From assembly GCA_019188255.1 (NCBI GenBank), contig JAETXT010000013.1:186001-250000 (forward strand): a DNA stretch of 64,000 bases, in the 5' to 3' direction. The notes under the pieces were generated by a model. That model did not search any database, was not told the origin of the DNA, and saw only the letters and a list, made by a program, of their open reading frames with translations. Position numbers and translations under genes: made by a program. How positions within the stretch are numbered: the stretch's first letter is position 1; the number at the start of each line of letters is the position of its first letter. This document shows, in pieces, positions 44,705-56,994 of this stretch. This DNA is from Verticillium longisporum (lineage: Eukaryota > Ascomycota > Sordariomycetes > Glomerellales > Plectosphaerellaceae).

Positions 44705-44929
44705 TCATTTTCGAATAAGGAAGTCAGCATCCTCCCATTTTTCCTTGGTCTCGGTCCAGAACGAATCGCCGAAAGTCCGTAGTAGAAATGCATCGTTAGT
44801 GCAGTCCCACAAAGTCATAAGGGGCACTTCTGGAACGGATTCACCATTGCACTTGATCAACCCGATATAGCCAATCGTCTCGGGCTGAAGCTTGACCTTG
44901 GTCTTTACATCACTGTTTCGTGTTGACAT
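44705..44929 (-). CDS. Very small hypothetical protein, 74 residues
   Basis: Not recognised. ATG at 44929; the product begins MSTRNSDVKTKVKLQPETIGYIGLIKC and contains an acidic, aromatic C-terminal third (WTETKEKWEDADF). Codon phase and composition look protein-like, but the gene is short and has no supporting neighbour or clear promoter. It may be a fragment of a larger decayed gene. Confidence 0.3.
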   Translation of the reverse strand: MSTRNSDVKTKVKLQPETIGYIGLIKCNGESVPEVPLMTLWDCTNDAFLLRTFGDSFWTETKEKWEDADFLIRK

Positions 44930-45929
44930 TGTGGTAGTATAGATTCATGTTCGCTGAGGGACTCGAAGAATTATGGAAACCTGAAATCAATGGAGAATAG
45001 TTTAAGACCCCGTTATGCGAAGAAGGCTCGACTTTGCCGACACTATTCCGAAGAGAGGTACAGCTGCCTAGCAATGACGGCTAATACGTATGAGTCTTTT
45101 CCCCGTGTCACGTCCTGACAACTTTGGTAGCAGAGAAACCAAACGGGCTCGACGAAAAAGGCACGACGTGACAGCCGAAGCAAAGAATTGACTCGACCTG
45201 AAAGTCAAAAAGTTACGAGCCCGTGACGCTCGAACCCTGATGTAAACAGTGTGATGTAATGAGTCCATTATCATGGGCCAGAAAGTCACCCCCATGTTCT
45301 GCCTTGCTGTTGTTCTCCTCAGTCTCCTAAATCACAGGACCGCCCGACGACACGATCCCTCTGCCCAAGGCTGACAAGGCCCAATAATGACTCCACATAT
45401 GCATACCTTCTATCAGCTCACATCTAAAAAGAAGGTTACATGTCACTCCCGCACAAGGCTGGCCTATCAAAAAGGGACCCAGAGTTGGGTAGTCAGGCTC
45501 CGGCGGCCAGGATTCGAGTATTTTTCAGAGATATAATTGGGAGAACTACGCGGAAAAGAACAAGTACTAACAGTCCAGGAGAGATACTGGGTTAAAAGGG
45601 CAGCTTCGCCTGACTTGTGGCTTCGTCGCGGATCTCGATCTTTCTATTCTTTACTCATCGTTCCTGCGAGCCTTTCCTACCGTCCTGCGGGCTACTGTCA
45701 GGGGCAGCTTCATTACCGTGATTCGGAGTGCGAGGGCCTTGCCCTCGCTTTTTCCATTCAGAATTTCCAGCATGATCATGGTATAACGGCAAGTGGGCTC
45801 ATCCTATGGCGAACCTCTTGGGAAGATGCCTGCTGCCACTTGTGTCGTGCGCCCATCAGGGGCCACGAAGGCTACCAATGTGGACAAGTTCCACACGAAT
45901 CAACCATTGTCGACGATAAGTTATACCCG
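44930..45929. other. Mostly non-coding; possible upstream exons of the next ORF
   Basis: The frame of the ORF at 45930 is open from 45537 but without an ATG. A branch-point-like CTAAC followed by CAG near 45566-45577 could be an acceptor for an upstream exon, which I cannot place. Confidence 0.35.
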
Positions 45930-46439
45930 ATGCTATCTCTGTGTAACCCGCCAGTAGTGGCTCCTTCGCAGCTACAGTTTCAGTGGCTGCCGCAAGCCTC
46001 CGACCCTGCCGACATTCTTAATTTGACTTTGATTTCTTCGAACCGAAATAGCCCTTCTAACTTCAACCCTTCAGCATTATCATCATCGACGTCAAGCCTT
46101 AAAAACTCAATCACAAGAAGAATTCTCCTGCGTAAACACTCCCTATCTGCATCGGCCTCCTCCGACCCGCCCCCTGCTACGACAGTCCTTCACGCACACC
46201 ACCTTCGTTGTGCGTGTGGATACGTGCCAACCAACAGTGGAGGCTCCCGAGTTACTCGACGAGCCTGGAATCTGATAAGGCATTTGATGAACTGCAAAAG
46301 GCCCCAGTTGTTTGCTTTTTCATGTCATCTGGGCCATGAAAAGTCCACAGCGCAGGCCCTCCTCGACCATTTTCAGGAGTGTCTACCGCGGCCCGGCCGG
46401 CCGTCACGAACCAAATCGACACTTTCTTTGACGACTTGA
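45930..46439 (+). CDS. Hypothetical protein with Cys/His-rich C-terminus
   Basis: Not recognised. The first in-frame ATG is at 45930 (MLSLCNPPVV), giving 169 residues; the frame is open upstream to 45537 and may belong to a spliced 5' part, which would add a Cys-rich stretch (CCHLCRAPIRGHEGYQC). The visible C-terminus has two C...C...H...C-type groups: CACGYVPTNSG...RHLMNC and FSCHLGHEKS...LDHFQEC. Their spacing resembles degenerate C2H2/BED zinc fingers. The middle is Ser-rich. It could be a DNA-binding protein or a transposase-derived remnant, and the evidence is thin. Confidence 0.35.
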   Translation: MLSLCNPPVVAPSQLQFQWLPQASDPADILNLTLISSNRNSPSNFNPSALSSSTSSLKNSITRRILLRKHSLSASASSDPPPATTVLHAHHLRCACGYVPTNSGGSRVTRRAWNLIRHLMNCKRPQLFAFSCHLGHEKSTAQALLDHFQECLPRPGRPSRTKSTLSLTT

Positions 46440-49400
46440 ACGATGATGACCACGCATTATAAGACACGGAGAGCGTTACTGGTGTTATTTGATGATCTCT
46501 AATGTTGGGACCTCGGTTGCGCTTGTTTTGTTCTTTGTTGTATAACACCCAGGTTATAAGGATTATACACTGCGCTGAACGCAATTTATACGCTATTCGT
46601 GTCCAGTTGAAGCTTACGGACGGAAGCAGTAAAGCATTTTCCTGGAGGTGCCATGAGGGCGTGCTCAACTTGAGTTTTAGATGATCGGGTGTGTTTCCTT
46701 CGTATGTTCTCATGTTCTTCCTGGTTTATTTTGTTTTCCTTCTATTGTCTCCTTTCTTTGTCCTATTTGGGCTTTCGAACTATAAAGTTTACATTCCCTT
46801 TGAGTGAAGACATGAACTGTTTCCTAGATTTCGCGCAGTCACACAAATCCTTTGGTTTTCGTCATGAGGCTCCAGGGAACCAGAACTTGGCCTCCCCATG
46901 GACGAAAGGGCCTTCTCTTAAGCACTCATCCATAACGAGTCTACATGCCCTGGCTCTTGTCGCAGTTTAGGTGGTTAGCTAAGAAGAAAGATGTCAGGCT
47001 ATCCTCAGGGGAGTGCATCAAGTGCAATGCGTGGGCGTGTCTTCCGAGTGAGGAACAAAATTTTGCTCTCAATGCACGAGTTCGTGACCTGAGAATTCGA
47101 CTACGAATTGCACTTGATGATGCACGATCCAAAGCAACGACGCATCATGCCGTCTCTTCACTCATGCTTCCCAATTGCGGCTTTGAATGAACATGGTGGC
47201 CGGATACCCGTAGCCTTTCTACACATCCCGTGCATCGATTCGTCCCTGGCGGAGTCTCTCTTTCCCAAATCTGCGCTGCCTGTATTTAAACATTGGCTCT
47301 TGACGAGGTGACCTGTCCGTAGCAGCGACTCTCAGTGCAATAATGTCTAGACATTGCGTGGCCGGCTCGAGTGGACATTTCATGGGAGATAGACCTTCCT
47401 TGAGAAGTCACTCTGGTAATGGTAGCGTGTATACCTGCGACGCCCACACTTGGCCTCAGTGCTTCATATGATCGACAGCCAAGTGGCAGAAAATAGATAT
47501 CGCTAATTGGATGAAAGGATAGAACGAGCAGTACATCTATATGCCCATACGTACTTATCATTGGAAGGCCTGCCCGCTATGACCATTACTGAGAGAGTAC
47601 CTATCAAGATCCACGATAGAGCTATTCAGGCAGGCGGTGACCAGTCTATTTACAGAGGCCAGATGGTGATGTGCCGCATCCTGGCGGCGAATGCGGCAGG
47701 GACCAAGTGGCGTGGTCGCCTGCTGCCGGCTAATATCCCACGACCAAGCCAGGGATGGCACTGACCCGGCTGGAGAAACCGATACCCACAAACTCGTCCC
47801 CTTTCTCTTGATAGGCTTGTCTTGGCGCCTTGAGGTGCGGGTTGGCTTGGCACCCACGAGACAGCCCATTGTCACACCCGAAGCGTGCGAAGTGCTTGGG
47901 CAAGGCTTGTTTCGTTCAAGACTCTGGTCGGGCTGCAGTGATCTTGGCGTGAAACTAGGAACCCAACTACATGCCATTGCCCCCAGTCAAGCTGTGAGAA
48001 GGGCTGGTTGTGCACGCGAATACACACAACTACTCAGGTTTGCCTCTTTCGTTTCACAACATGATGTCAAGTCAGCCGATTGTGTATTTTGTGACTGACC
48101 GGGGCTTTCTCGGACCTTCGAGCTCCTCTTGCGGCGCATTACCATAATTGTGACCCAACGACTGGCTCAGATTTCGTCTGTCCGGAATGACGGGTGTGTT
48201 GTATATCTCTTCGAAGCACCTGAGCCGACCTGTGGCTTCCGCTCTCTCTGACCACACACCATCTCGCTTTTGGACTCAAGCGCCGTAGTTGCCACGACGC
48301 CTCGCTGCATGAAGTGCCGAACGACACACCCCGGCTCAAAGGTGCGCCGTTGATCTAAGCGGGCTGGGCCTTGATCTGCAGCACGGGTGGAGTCTGATCT
48401 TGACAGCCGCCCGCGCTTTGGGATCTGACAAGAAACGATCTATGAAGTTGCTGCCAACTGGAGACGCCGAAACTGTCAGTGTGCAACATCCTGTGCAGTG
48501 CATTTCTTCAGTTGTGTCATTCGGTGCAATCCTTCGGGCTTTGCACTAATACGAAAGGCCAGACAGAGAAGGTCACTTGATTGCTGGTGGATTTACCACG
48601 AGAGGCCGTGCCACTCTCCTTGTCAAGTATGACATTCCGAGGCATCCGAGTCCTACTCAGAGACCTTGAAGCAGCCAACGATGCCCCTCCTCCGCCATGC
48701 ACCTCCCTGCCGTGCGTTCCGGCGCACCACTCGGAGACGCAGCACCACTTTCCCATTGGTGGTAAGGTGGAAAGGACTGTCGAGGGTGCGCCAGAAGCTG
48801 GCATGTCAGCATAACTGCACCAAACCACATGCCGCCGCCCAACCACTTGTGGTCTCACACGACGGGCTCAAAGACGAATAGGGCCTGCAAGCCACCGATC
48901 GACAGGAGCACCTGAGCTACCGGGTCCCACGTTTCTGATGCGGCCCGTATATTTTCGTGGCACGTCGGGCTTCGAGTAGGACGTCCCTGCTGTCGGTTCC
49001 GTCGAATCGACCAATACAAAGCTCCAGGTTAAATCACTTTGCTTTTATCCGGCTCTTACACCTATTCCATTGTGTCTGATATTCTTTTGTCGGTCGACAT
49101 CAGCCGCCAAGGCTCCCAGGGCCTGTCGGTGGGACGACGCCGGCCTTCTCGGACTTTGGCAGATCTCCTAGCCGGCTCACAACACCATACCCTGAGCTTT
49201 CAGATGGGATGCGTGATTAGGAGTTAGACAGTAGGAGTATGTTCCAGGTAGCATGCTTTCTCCGGACATCACGCCCATCGCCACTTCGACCCGACTTACC
49301 GGGTGCCTGTCAAGATATCCGGGACAGGACTGAACTGCGCAGTCACATTTCTTTGACCGCTCCAGCCGTGCTCATGCCGCCCCGTCATTTGTGGGGTGCA

Positions 49401-49653
49401 GGTTTCGATTGATGGTGTTCCAGTGCAGGCTCCAACATGAACGCTCCGCGGAACCCAAAGTGCCTTGCGTGATCAATACGCCTCCCTCGCCGTCTTTCCG
49501 CAAGCTTGGACTTGTGCAGTAGGATGGCTTTCGATAGTGGCGCAAAATCCAACACTTCAGAATCCCATTGCACGTTCAGGTATGGCAGGATGCGAGTCTG
49601 GGCCGGAATCCCGCTGCATATGGGTTCCTAATCCCCTTTGGATCTCGAGAGAT

Positions 49654-49680
49654 CTGACACCTGACACCTGACACCTGACC
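49654..49680. repeat. CTGACAC tandem repeat
   Basis: Three full and one partial 7-bp copies in non-coding DNA. Confidence 0.85.
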
Positions 49681-50360
49681 TCTTGAAAGGTCTTAACTTT
49701 GCATTCCGTGACCATCTTGGTGTACTGAAGCCAGGAACACATCTTGTTGTCTGATCTGACTCCTCGGGTCTGAAGATATCTGCGATGCTTTTGTTCTCAA
49801 CGCTTGTTGACCTGTCATAGGAAGACGACAGCTTTCAAAGACCTTGGCTCCAAGTGCTTCAGAAGTTGTGTATCTTCATGATAGCCTTTCTGATGAATAA
49901 ATCTGGATGATTCAGAAAGCTCAAACCCTCCGTTCGTAGCCATATGAGGTGCAGTTGATGTGGGTTTCCCCGCCGAGACCGTGCCGTGCTACTACATGCG
50001 GAACCCCGTTCGTGCGGCGCCTGACTTGGCCACGCAAAGCAGCCTCGCTTCCAGGATGTTGCAGGCCCTGTACCGCTGGCAAAAGCCGTCAGTCGGGATG
50101 CCAGAAAAGGGTGTCCTCGAAGTGGTTAGCCCATTGCCATCGGTCCCGTACGGCTAAGGTCCAGAGAACTTCTGCTGGGGGCTGGCGGCTGAAGCCCCTT
50201 CCTACCCCTGGAAGTTACCCCTCGTTCTAACACCAGATTGCCTTGTGCAAGGCTAGGCGGAAAGGAGATACACTGGAACCGGAGGAGAGGGGTACAGCAA
50301 CCATGTATCGGAGCGTGGGCCCGATGAGGCGAACTCTGGATATCGTCCTGGCTGATGGAA

Positions 50361-50368
50361 CATAAAAG
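50361..50368 (+). promoter_or_regulatory. TATA-like box of the sugar transporter
   Basis: CATAAAAG, about 160 bp upstream of the ATG at 50527. Confidence 0.35.
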
Positions 50369-50526
50369 CCCGTTGACAGACGATGCTCTCGGGCAGCTCT
50401 GATGACCCCTTGCGAACGGTCATCAGTCACCTTTAAGGACAATCTTGTTCCTTCACTGGCCATCGTTTCAATCTTCACTCAGTTCCAACACCCACTCAGC
50501 AACGTACCCGCTGGTCAACCGCAAAC

Positions 50527-52254
50527 ATGGTACCCAAGCTGAAGACTGACCAGCAAGTGGCGGACAACATTCAGATCGCCCAGGCCGAAGCACCTCGCTT
50601 TGAAAAGGTGCAATGGACAAAGGAACCTCACCTACGCAAGCTCTACTTCCTCACCATCTTTCTCATGGTAGCATCCGCGACCACTGGCTACGATGGAATG
50701 CTGGTCAACACCTCGCAAATGATGAAGCAGTTTGAGGACTATTTCGGAGAAGGCGTCACCAACAACAACAAACTGGGCATTCTCATCAACATGTTCAACA
50801 TTGGTAGCATCATTTCGTTCTTCATCACTCCTTACATTGCGGATCACTATGGTCGTAAGACTGCCATCTTCATCGGTTGCTTGTTCATGATCCTTGGAGG
50901 ATTCTTGGGCGCCTTTTCGAATGGCTGGGGCAGTGAGTGTATTGAGCTGCATGGGAGACGAGAACTGAAGACTAATGTGTTTCCCAGTGTACATTGGTGG
51001 TCGTTTTGTTCTTGGTTTTGGCAACTCTCTGGCACAGATGTCGTCCCCTCTCCTTCTCACGGAGATCTGTCACCCTCAGCACCGCGGCCCTGTCACGGCA
51101 GTGTACAACTGTCTCTGGAATCTAGGTTCTCTCATCGTCTCTTCGATAGGCTGGGGGACAGCTTACATTGATGGCAACTGGTCGTGGCGTTCCATCACTC
51201 TGCTCCAGATCACCCCATCTGTCATGCAGATTTGCGGCCTGTGGTGGATCCCCGAGTCGCCGCGTTACCTGATGAACAAAGACCGCCATGAAGATGCCCT
51301 GGCCATGTTGACCAAGTGGCACGGAGGAGGAGATGTCAACAACTCTACAGTCCAGTTCCAGTACCGCGAAATCAAGGAAACGATGCGCCTGGAAAAGGAA
51401 GCAGACAAGGCCACCACGTACGCTGATTTCCTCCGGACCAAGGGAAACCGGTGGCGATTGGCCATTATCATCTCTCTCGGCATCATCTCCCAGTACTCTG
51501 GTAACGCGCTCTTCTCGAACTACATGAACACCATCTACGAAGGCGCTGGAATTACGAACCAGAACCAGAAGCTCGCCATGTCGACCGGCAAGGCGGTTCT
51601 TGACCTGGGTTGTGCCATTGCCGCTGCGCTGACGGTTGACTACTTCGGTCGCCGACCCCTCTTCCTGGTCTCCATCACGGGCATGGTTGTCAACTTTGTC
51701 TGCTGGACAATCACTGGTGCGATCTACGAAAACTCGAACGAGAATAACTCGGCTGCTGGATACACTCAGCTCGTCTTCATCTGGATCTTCGGCATCTTCT
51801 ACGACATTGGTTTTTCGGGCCTGCTCATCGCCTATGCCCTCGAGGTCTTGCCTTTCCACCTTCGCGCTAAGGGCATGATGATCATGAACATTACCGTCCA
51901 GGCCATCCTGGCTCTCAGCAAGTAAGAAACACCCTTTGTCTAGACGATGCGAGGACATGTCCACTAATCACACTGCGTAGCCAAACCAACAAGATCGCCT
52001 GGGACAACCTTCCCAACCACTGGAACTTCATGTTGTTCTACACGCTCTGGGACTTCTGTGAGCTCGTCTTTGTGTATTTCTTCTATGTCGAGACCAAGGG
52101 TCCGACCCTCGAGGAGATTGCTCGTATCTTTGACGGCGACGATGCCATTGCCCATGTCGACATGAACCAGGTCGAGAAGGAAATTCACGCGGGCGAACAC
52201 CTTGAAGATGACATCAACATTCACGCCGTCGACAACGAAAAGTCGCGTGTTTGA
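50527..52254 (+). CDS. MFS sugar transporter (SP family)
   Basis: Plasma-membrane proton-coupled or facilitative sugar carrier of 537 residues. Exons are 50527-50932, 50988-51921 and 51981-52254, joined as WG|MYIGGRF and LS|NQTNKIAW; introns are 55 and 59 bp. Family signatures are present: TTGYDGMLVN in helix 1, DHYGRKTA between helices 2 and 3, GGRFVLGFG, WWIPESPRYL before the central loop, DYFGRRPLFL in the second half, and VETKGPTLEE after helix 12. Twelve hydrophobic segments can be traced. It resembles the hexose/lactose/disaccharide permease group of fungi, but substrate cannot be fixed. It is 8-10 kb away from the maltose-type locus, too far to assume linkage. Confidence 0.94.
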
Positions 52255-55200
52255 GCACCGGCTGTGGAGGGTGGTTTGTAATCTGTGCAAGGGATGTGGA
52301 ATGCGACGTGGGTCAAGAAAGCCTGAACGGAGAGGATGTCCGTTTCCAGTCCGGTCTTTATTGCAGAGCAGATTTTGTTTGCTGGTGGTATGGATGTAGG
52401 AGTAATGAGGCTAGGTCTTGAACCTGGTCTGACTGAACTGGGAGGGAGGGCTCTGCCAGTAGCAGATTGAATGATGCCAAAGGCTTGCTTTCACATCGTT
52501 CTCCAAAAGGCCTTTAGATGATTATTATTCCGCTCACTTGATCATATCGTAACTGACTGGATTGAATTTCTCGCCCTCCTCACAAAACAACCATTAAGAG
52601 AATCACAAGTTTGAATAGTCAAAGGGATTTGAAAAGAAATTCCTGCGGTTTTCCAGAGGCATTGGGTTAAAATCTTGACTAAACCTAGGAATATTAATCA
52701 GATACACAGTTGGGCTTTTAGCTCACGGAATAGCGCGACACAGTTCTGCCCCATGGACAGCTCCTCATCCACAAGCGTTCGGATCATTACGTGCTCCAAC
52801 CAGCAGTGGCGATGAGTCAAGGTGTGTTTCTCGAGCTTTTGTTCTAGATTTACGATCCAGCGGAACGACACAGGTTTGATATATGCGACTAGACCTCCAC
52901 TCAAAGATAGCATGGCATAAGACTGCGCCACTTTGTTCGCAAGGGGTGTATGGATTGACGCGTGCCGAAGGCGACAGAAACGGCCAGGTTTGCAGGTCAT
53001 CACTGCCCACGCGACTCGTGGTATCTTGCGCATGGCGGAAAAGCAGTAGAGACGCGAGGTTACTTCAAGGTCGAGCGAAAGTATCAGACGCCGCGATCTC
53101 CAGCTTCCAGAGCCATCATTGGGATATCTCCATGCATGTACTTCTGAGCTGCTCCCTCAGATCAAGACTAAGTTACTAAAGGTTCTTCTAGCCTTGGAAA
53201 TGGGCGTTGGCGACACAACGATATGTAGTTGCCACGGGTGCAAGGATCCCCGCTCAGGTCATGAATAGCAGCCACTTACCGCTCACCCGAAGTCATGCAG
53301 CGAGAAGATGAAGAAGAGTGTGAAGTCGTTGGTTCCCGGAAGAAACTGGTCAAAATCAAATGTTTACCCTGGCAGTAATCTCCCTAGTCAAGGGTTGCGC
53401 TCAAGGCGATTCACCTCAATGCCCTGCCATCTACCTCGCTATATCCTTGGGCCCCGCTCCGCAGCAGGACCAAGTCTTGCCTCCCTGGTAGCCTCCAGCA
53501 GGATCGCGGCCTGACCATCATCCTGCGAAAGCTCGGCTCTGATGTATCGGCAGTGGCAGGCCCGGTTGTCGGATGCTGTGCTCTCTTCCTGGGCATATCA
53601 ATGTTCTCCGCCGGAGGAGCCGGTGACCGCAGATGACATGACGAACGAGTGCCGTTGCCGGTTGGTCGGCCCTCTTCTGCCCGACTCTCTGGATTCGCTG
53701 AATGATCCGACCTCGGGGGCTCATGGTGAGGAAACTAGTTGGGACTCGGGTTTGTTGGACGGTTCGTCGCGCCATCAAGCGCTGGCTCCTGGATGGCGAT
53801 GGGTCCGGTGTGCGTCGACGCCAGGCTACAGGCAAGTCGAATCGAGCAGGCCCACGATTATGTAAGGCAGCAACCATGCACTCGTGAAAACTCTGGCTAC
53901 CATATACCTGCCAGGAAGATGATTCCTTGCGCAAAGAAAAGTGACATCAAGTGAGCCAACTGTTACGTCGGAACTCCATTGATCAACCATCCGAATATAA
54001 CCACTTCCATCTTTATTCAGGCTGCGATAATCATCACGACTTCATGGCGTCGATCGGGACCCGTTGCTCGGACACCTCAACCAAGGACACCCAATCACTC
54101 CCACTCGGGGCCTGGCGCTGCCCTTGTCCAGACCCTCCATGGACCGAAAGCCCCTCGACCGATCTTCTTCCGCGAAACACTGGCCGCGCAATCCTCTTCG
54201 ACGAGCATCCAGACATCTCGAAGCACTCGACTCCGGTTGCCGGGGCCCCTTGCTTTCGTGCCCTCTGACAGGTCCATTGTGCGGGGAAGCCCCCAGCAAC
54301 CCTCAACCGCAAACAGCCACGCCAGGCGCCGGCTCTCTGCTAGCGTGCGCAAGAGAAGCTTGCTCGACAGCGAAGCCGATCAGCGATAGGGAGGGGTTCC
54401 TGGGCGATCTCTTGGCCTCCGCGGTCGCCCCCTGCTTCCCGCAGTTCGACCCCTGTCGAGCCGACGGGTGACGGGATTAGCAGACGTTTGTTCCAGTTGG
54501 ACAACAAAGAAACACAGCTGGACACAGCCTTCCGCCTGCTTTCTTCTGCGTATTTGTTTTCCGTGTTTCGAGGGCCTTCCAAGTACTACGATCAGCCTCC
54601 CCGGTGCTTTTGAGCACCTCTGAACTGGTGCTGATGTGGACTTTTGCCAGGCTTTCAGGCTAGGGGTTGGTGTCTTGCTACCCAGCCTCGAGTGGATGGA
54701 CGGTACCACTGGCGTCGTGCGACGAGTCCAAAGTTACCTTTTTGCTAAGCCTCCCATCTCCTCCCTGGCACCTGCGATAAACCAGATGGCTGAGATGAGT
54801 CCGGCTGATGGGTGCGATTGGGTTGAATGACTGGCGCTGTATGCAGCAGCAGATCGCCTGCTGTGCCACCCAACCTCCGCAACACTTTCCTGGCAAATCC
54901 AGAGGCTTCCCTAGATGCACGCTAACGCATGCTAGGCCCCTCGTGCAACGACAGAAGGCTTTCGAGATCACAGATGGCGGCTCCCAAGTGGATGGCTAGT
55001 TCGGGGTTCGACGGCGGCCTACGCCCCGCCACCTCCCCCCCTGACGGCCGGACACACCTCAACGTCAAACAAGCCATGCTCCGCCTGGCGGATACTTCTT
55101 CCAAACCACGCAGAGTCGATCAACCACTTGCCATCCGGAACTTCGAGGCCAGCTGTCTCTTGACGTCAAAGTCCGTCCATCGGTCCTTTCCAACATGGTC

Positions 55201-55657
55201 GGTCATCCCCCCCAACCACCATGACCATGACTGCCCGGCCAACCATCCCAGCCATCAGTCCAGCCAGCTCTAGTAGCTTAGTGAAGGGGCTTTTGCACGA
55301 GCTAGGATCTGCTCTCCCCTTGGTGATGACGAGATCGGAAAACCCAGTCCTTCTGGCTGTCGTGAGAATGAGGCTGTCATTCGTCGACTCTTGGGTTGGT
55401 CCCAACCCCTTGCCCACCCTACCTTAGCCACCTGGACTCCCTACCCACCTGGGCTGTCGATCCAGCCCCTGACAACAGAAGTTGGTGAGAGGCCACGGAA
55501 ACATAAAACGACTCCCTGTCTGCGTCTTTCGTCTTGATCGGGCTCCTTCTCAACTGCTCCAGTTCGTCTATCACTATCGCTTGAAACGTAGAACGCCCTG
55601 AGACGTCTACCTTCCGTCGTTACTTGGTACTTTGAAACATTCGCTACACAGCACATC
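52255..55657. other. 3.4-kb region without a recognisable gene
   Basis: 3' flank of the sugar transporter and upstream region of the wall-protein gene. All frames are short and overlap on both strands. No repeats of note and no RNA gene were seen. Confidence 0.4.
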
Positions 55658-56994
55658 ATGAAGAACACTCCCGTCGTTCTCGCCGCCATGGTCGGCACCG
55701 CCATGGCTGCTCCTCAGTCACAGAAGGCTCCGGCCGCATCGGCCCCTGCCGGCTGCAGCACGACCTATGCCGACTCGTTCGAGATCAGCGTCGTCGCTGC
55801 CCCCGAGGAGGTCAAGCGCCTTGAGGTATGAGAACTGCTTCATCCCTCCATGCTCCCATGTCTAACAAGTCGTAGATCCGCGATGCTGCTTCTTGCGCCG
55901 GCGCGCCTGGCTCGCTGGTTGTGAACCTCAAGGACGGTGTCCTCACCGACTCCAAGGACCGTACCGGCTCCATTGTCGCCAACTACCAGTTCCAGTTTGA
56001 CGGCCCTGCCCAGCCTGATGCCATCTACACCAGTGGCTTCGCCGTCTGCGACGACAACCTCCTCGCTCTTGGCGACCAAAAGACGTTCTTCAAGTGCAAC
56101 TCGGGCAGCTTTGCCAACCTCTACGACCGCAACTGGGCCCCGCAGTGCAGCCCCGTCGCCTTGTACGTCCGCTCCTGCGGCAAGACCAAGCGGTCCGCGC
56201 AGGCCGACTACGGTGCCGCGCCGGAGCCCGCGACCCCTTCTTCCCACCCCGTCACCCAGATCGACGATGGTCAGCTCCAGGTCCCCACCGGCGAGCCCCC
56301 CAAGCCTCCCACGCAGCCCACCTACCCTGCTCCCGAGCCCCAGCCTGTGCCCAGCACGCCTGCCGAGCCTGAACACCCCCCTGCCGAGCCTTCGAAGCCT
56401 GCGGAGCCCGTGTACCCTCCTGTCGAGCCTTCGAAGCCTGCGGAGCCCGTGTACCCTCCTGTCGAGCCTTCGAAGCCTGCGGAGCCGCCCGTGTACCCCG
56501 AGCCCAGTACGCCTGCCGAGCCTGAACACCCCCCTGCCGAGCCATCGAAGCCCGCCGAGCCCGAGTACCCTCCTACTGAGCCCTCGAAGCCTGCGGAGCC
56601 GCCCGTGTACCCCGAGCCCACCGCGCCCGTCGAGCCTACTCACCCCGCGCCGGAGCCCGAGCACCCCGTGACCCAGATCTCGGACGGCCAGATCCAGGTT
56701 CCCACGGGCGAGCCTCCTTCGCCTCCCGTCGAGACACACCCCGCTCCTCCTCCCGCGCCTCCCGTCGACACGCAGCCCGTGCCCCCCCCTGCTCCCCCGG
56801 TCGAGACCACGCACCCTGTGCCCGTCCCTCCCGTCGAGACGTCGTACCCCGTCCCCCCCAGCAACACCACGACGCCTTTGGTCGTTTCTCCCCCCGTCGA
56901 GTCTGGCCCCATCGAGGCCAGCAGCGGTCGCGTCATCCCCGGCTCGATCGCCGCCCTGGCCATTGGCGCCATGGGTGCTTTCTTCCTGCTGTAA
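55658..56994 (+). CDS. PIR-type cell-wall protein with C-terminal anchor-like tail
   Basis: Covalently wall-linked mannoprotein of 428 residues. Exons are 55658-55825 and 55876-56994, with a 50-bp intron. A signal peptide (MKNTPVVLAAMVGTAMA) is followed by the PIR cysteine domain: LKDGVLTDSKDRTGSIVANYQFQF, with C63-x66-C130-x16-C147-x9-C157. The first two spacings equal the yeast PIR pattern (66 and 16). Two PIR-repeat motifs follow it, QIDDGQLQ (184-191) and QISDGQIQ (323-330, an exact consensus match). They flank a Pro/Glu-rich tandem region. In PIR repeats a glutamine is ester-linked to beta-1,3-glucan. The protein ends in a Ser/Gly region plus a hydrophobic tail (IAALAIGAMGAFFLL), suggesting a GPI signal. 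This domain order is the reverse of yeast PIR proteins. Confidence 0.9.
56344..56640 (+). repeat. Coding tandem repeat, Pro/Glu-rich spacer of the wall protein
   Basis: About 14-15-residue units built on PAEPSKPAEP[V/E]YPP and PVYPEP[S/T]. Near-identical 42-bp DNA copies lie at about 56382-56465. Such repeats commonly change copy number and vary wall-protein length between strains. Confidence 0.8.

Larger units (their letters stand above)
46440..50526. other. 4-kb region without a recognisable gene
   Basis: Short unsupported frames only, for example 46945-47190 (+), which has a CIKCNAWAC motif and an Arg-rich helix, and 49960-50157 (+). A 7-bp tandem repeat (CTGACAC, three and a half copies) lies at 49654-49680. 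The last 200 bp form the promoter of the sugar transporter. Confidence 0.4.

Noticed and set aside
45190..45250. A tRNA-like patch (GCTCGAACC on the plus strand)
   Set aside because: The would-be T stem does not pair and no acceptor or anticodon arm can be built.
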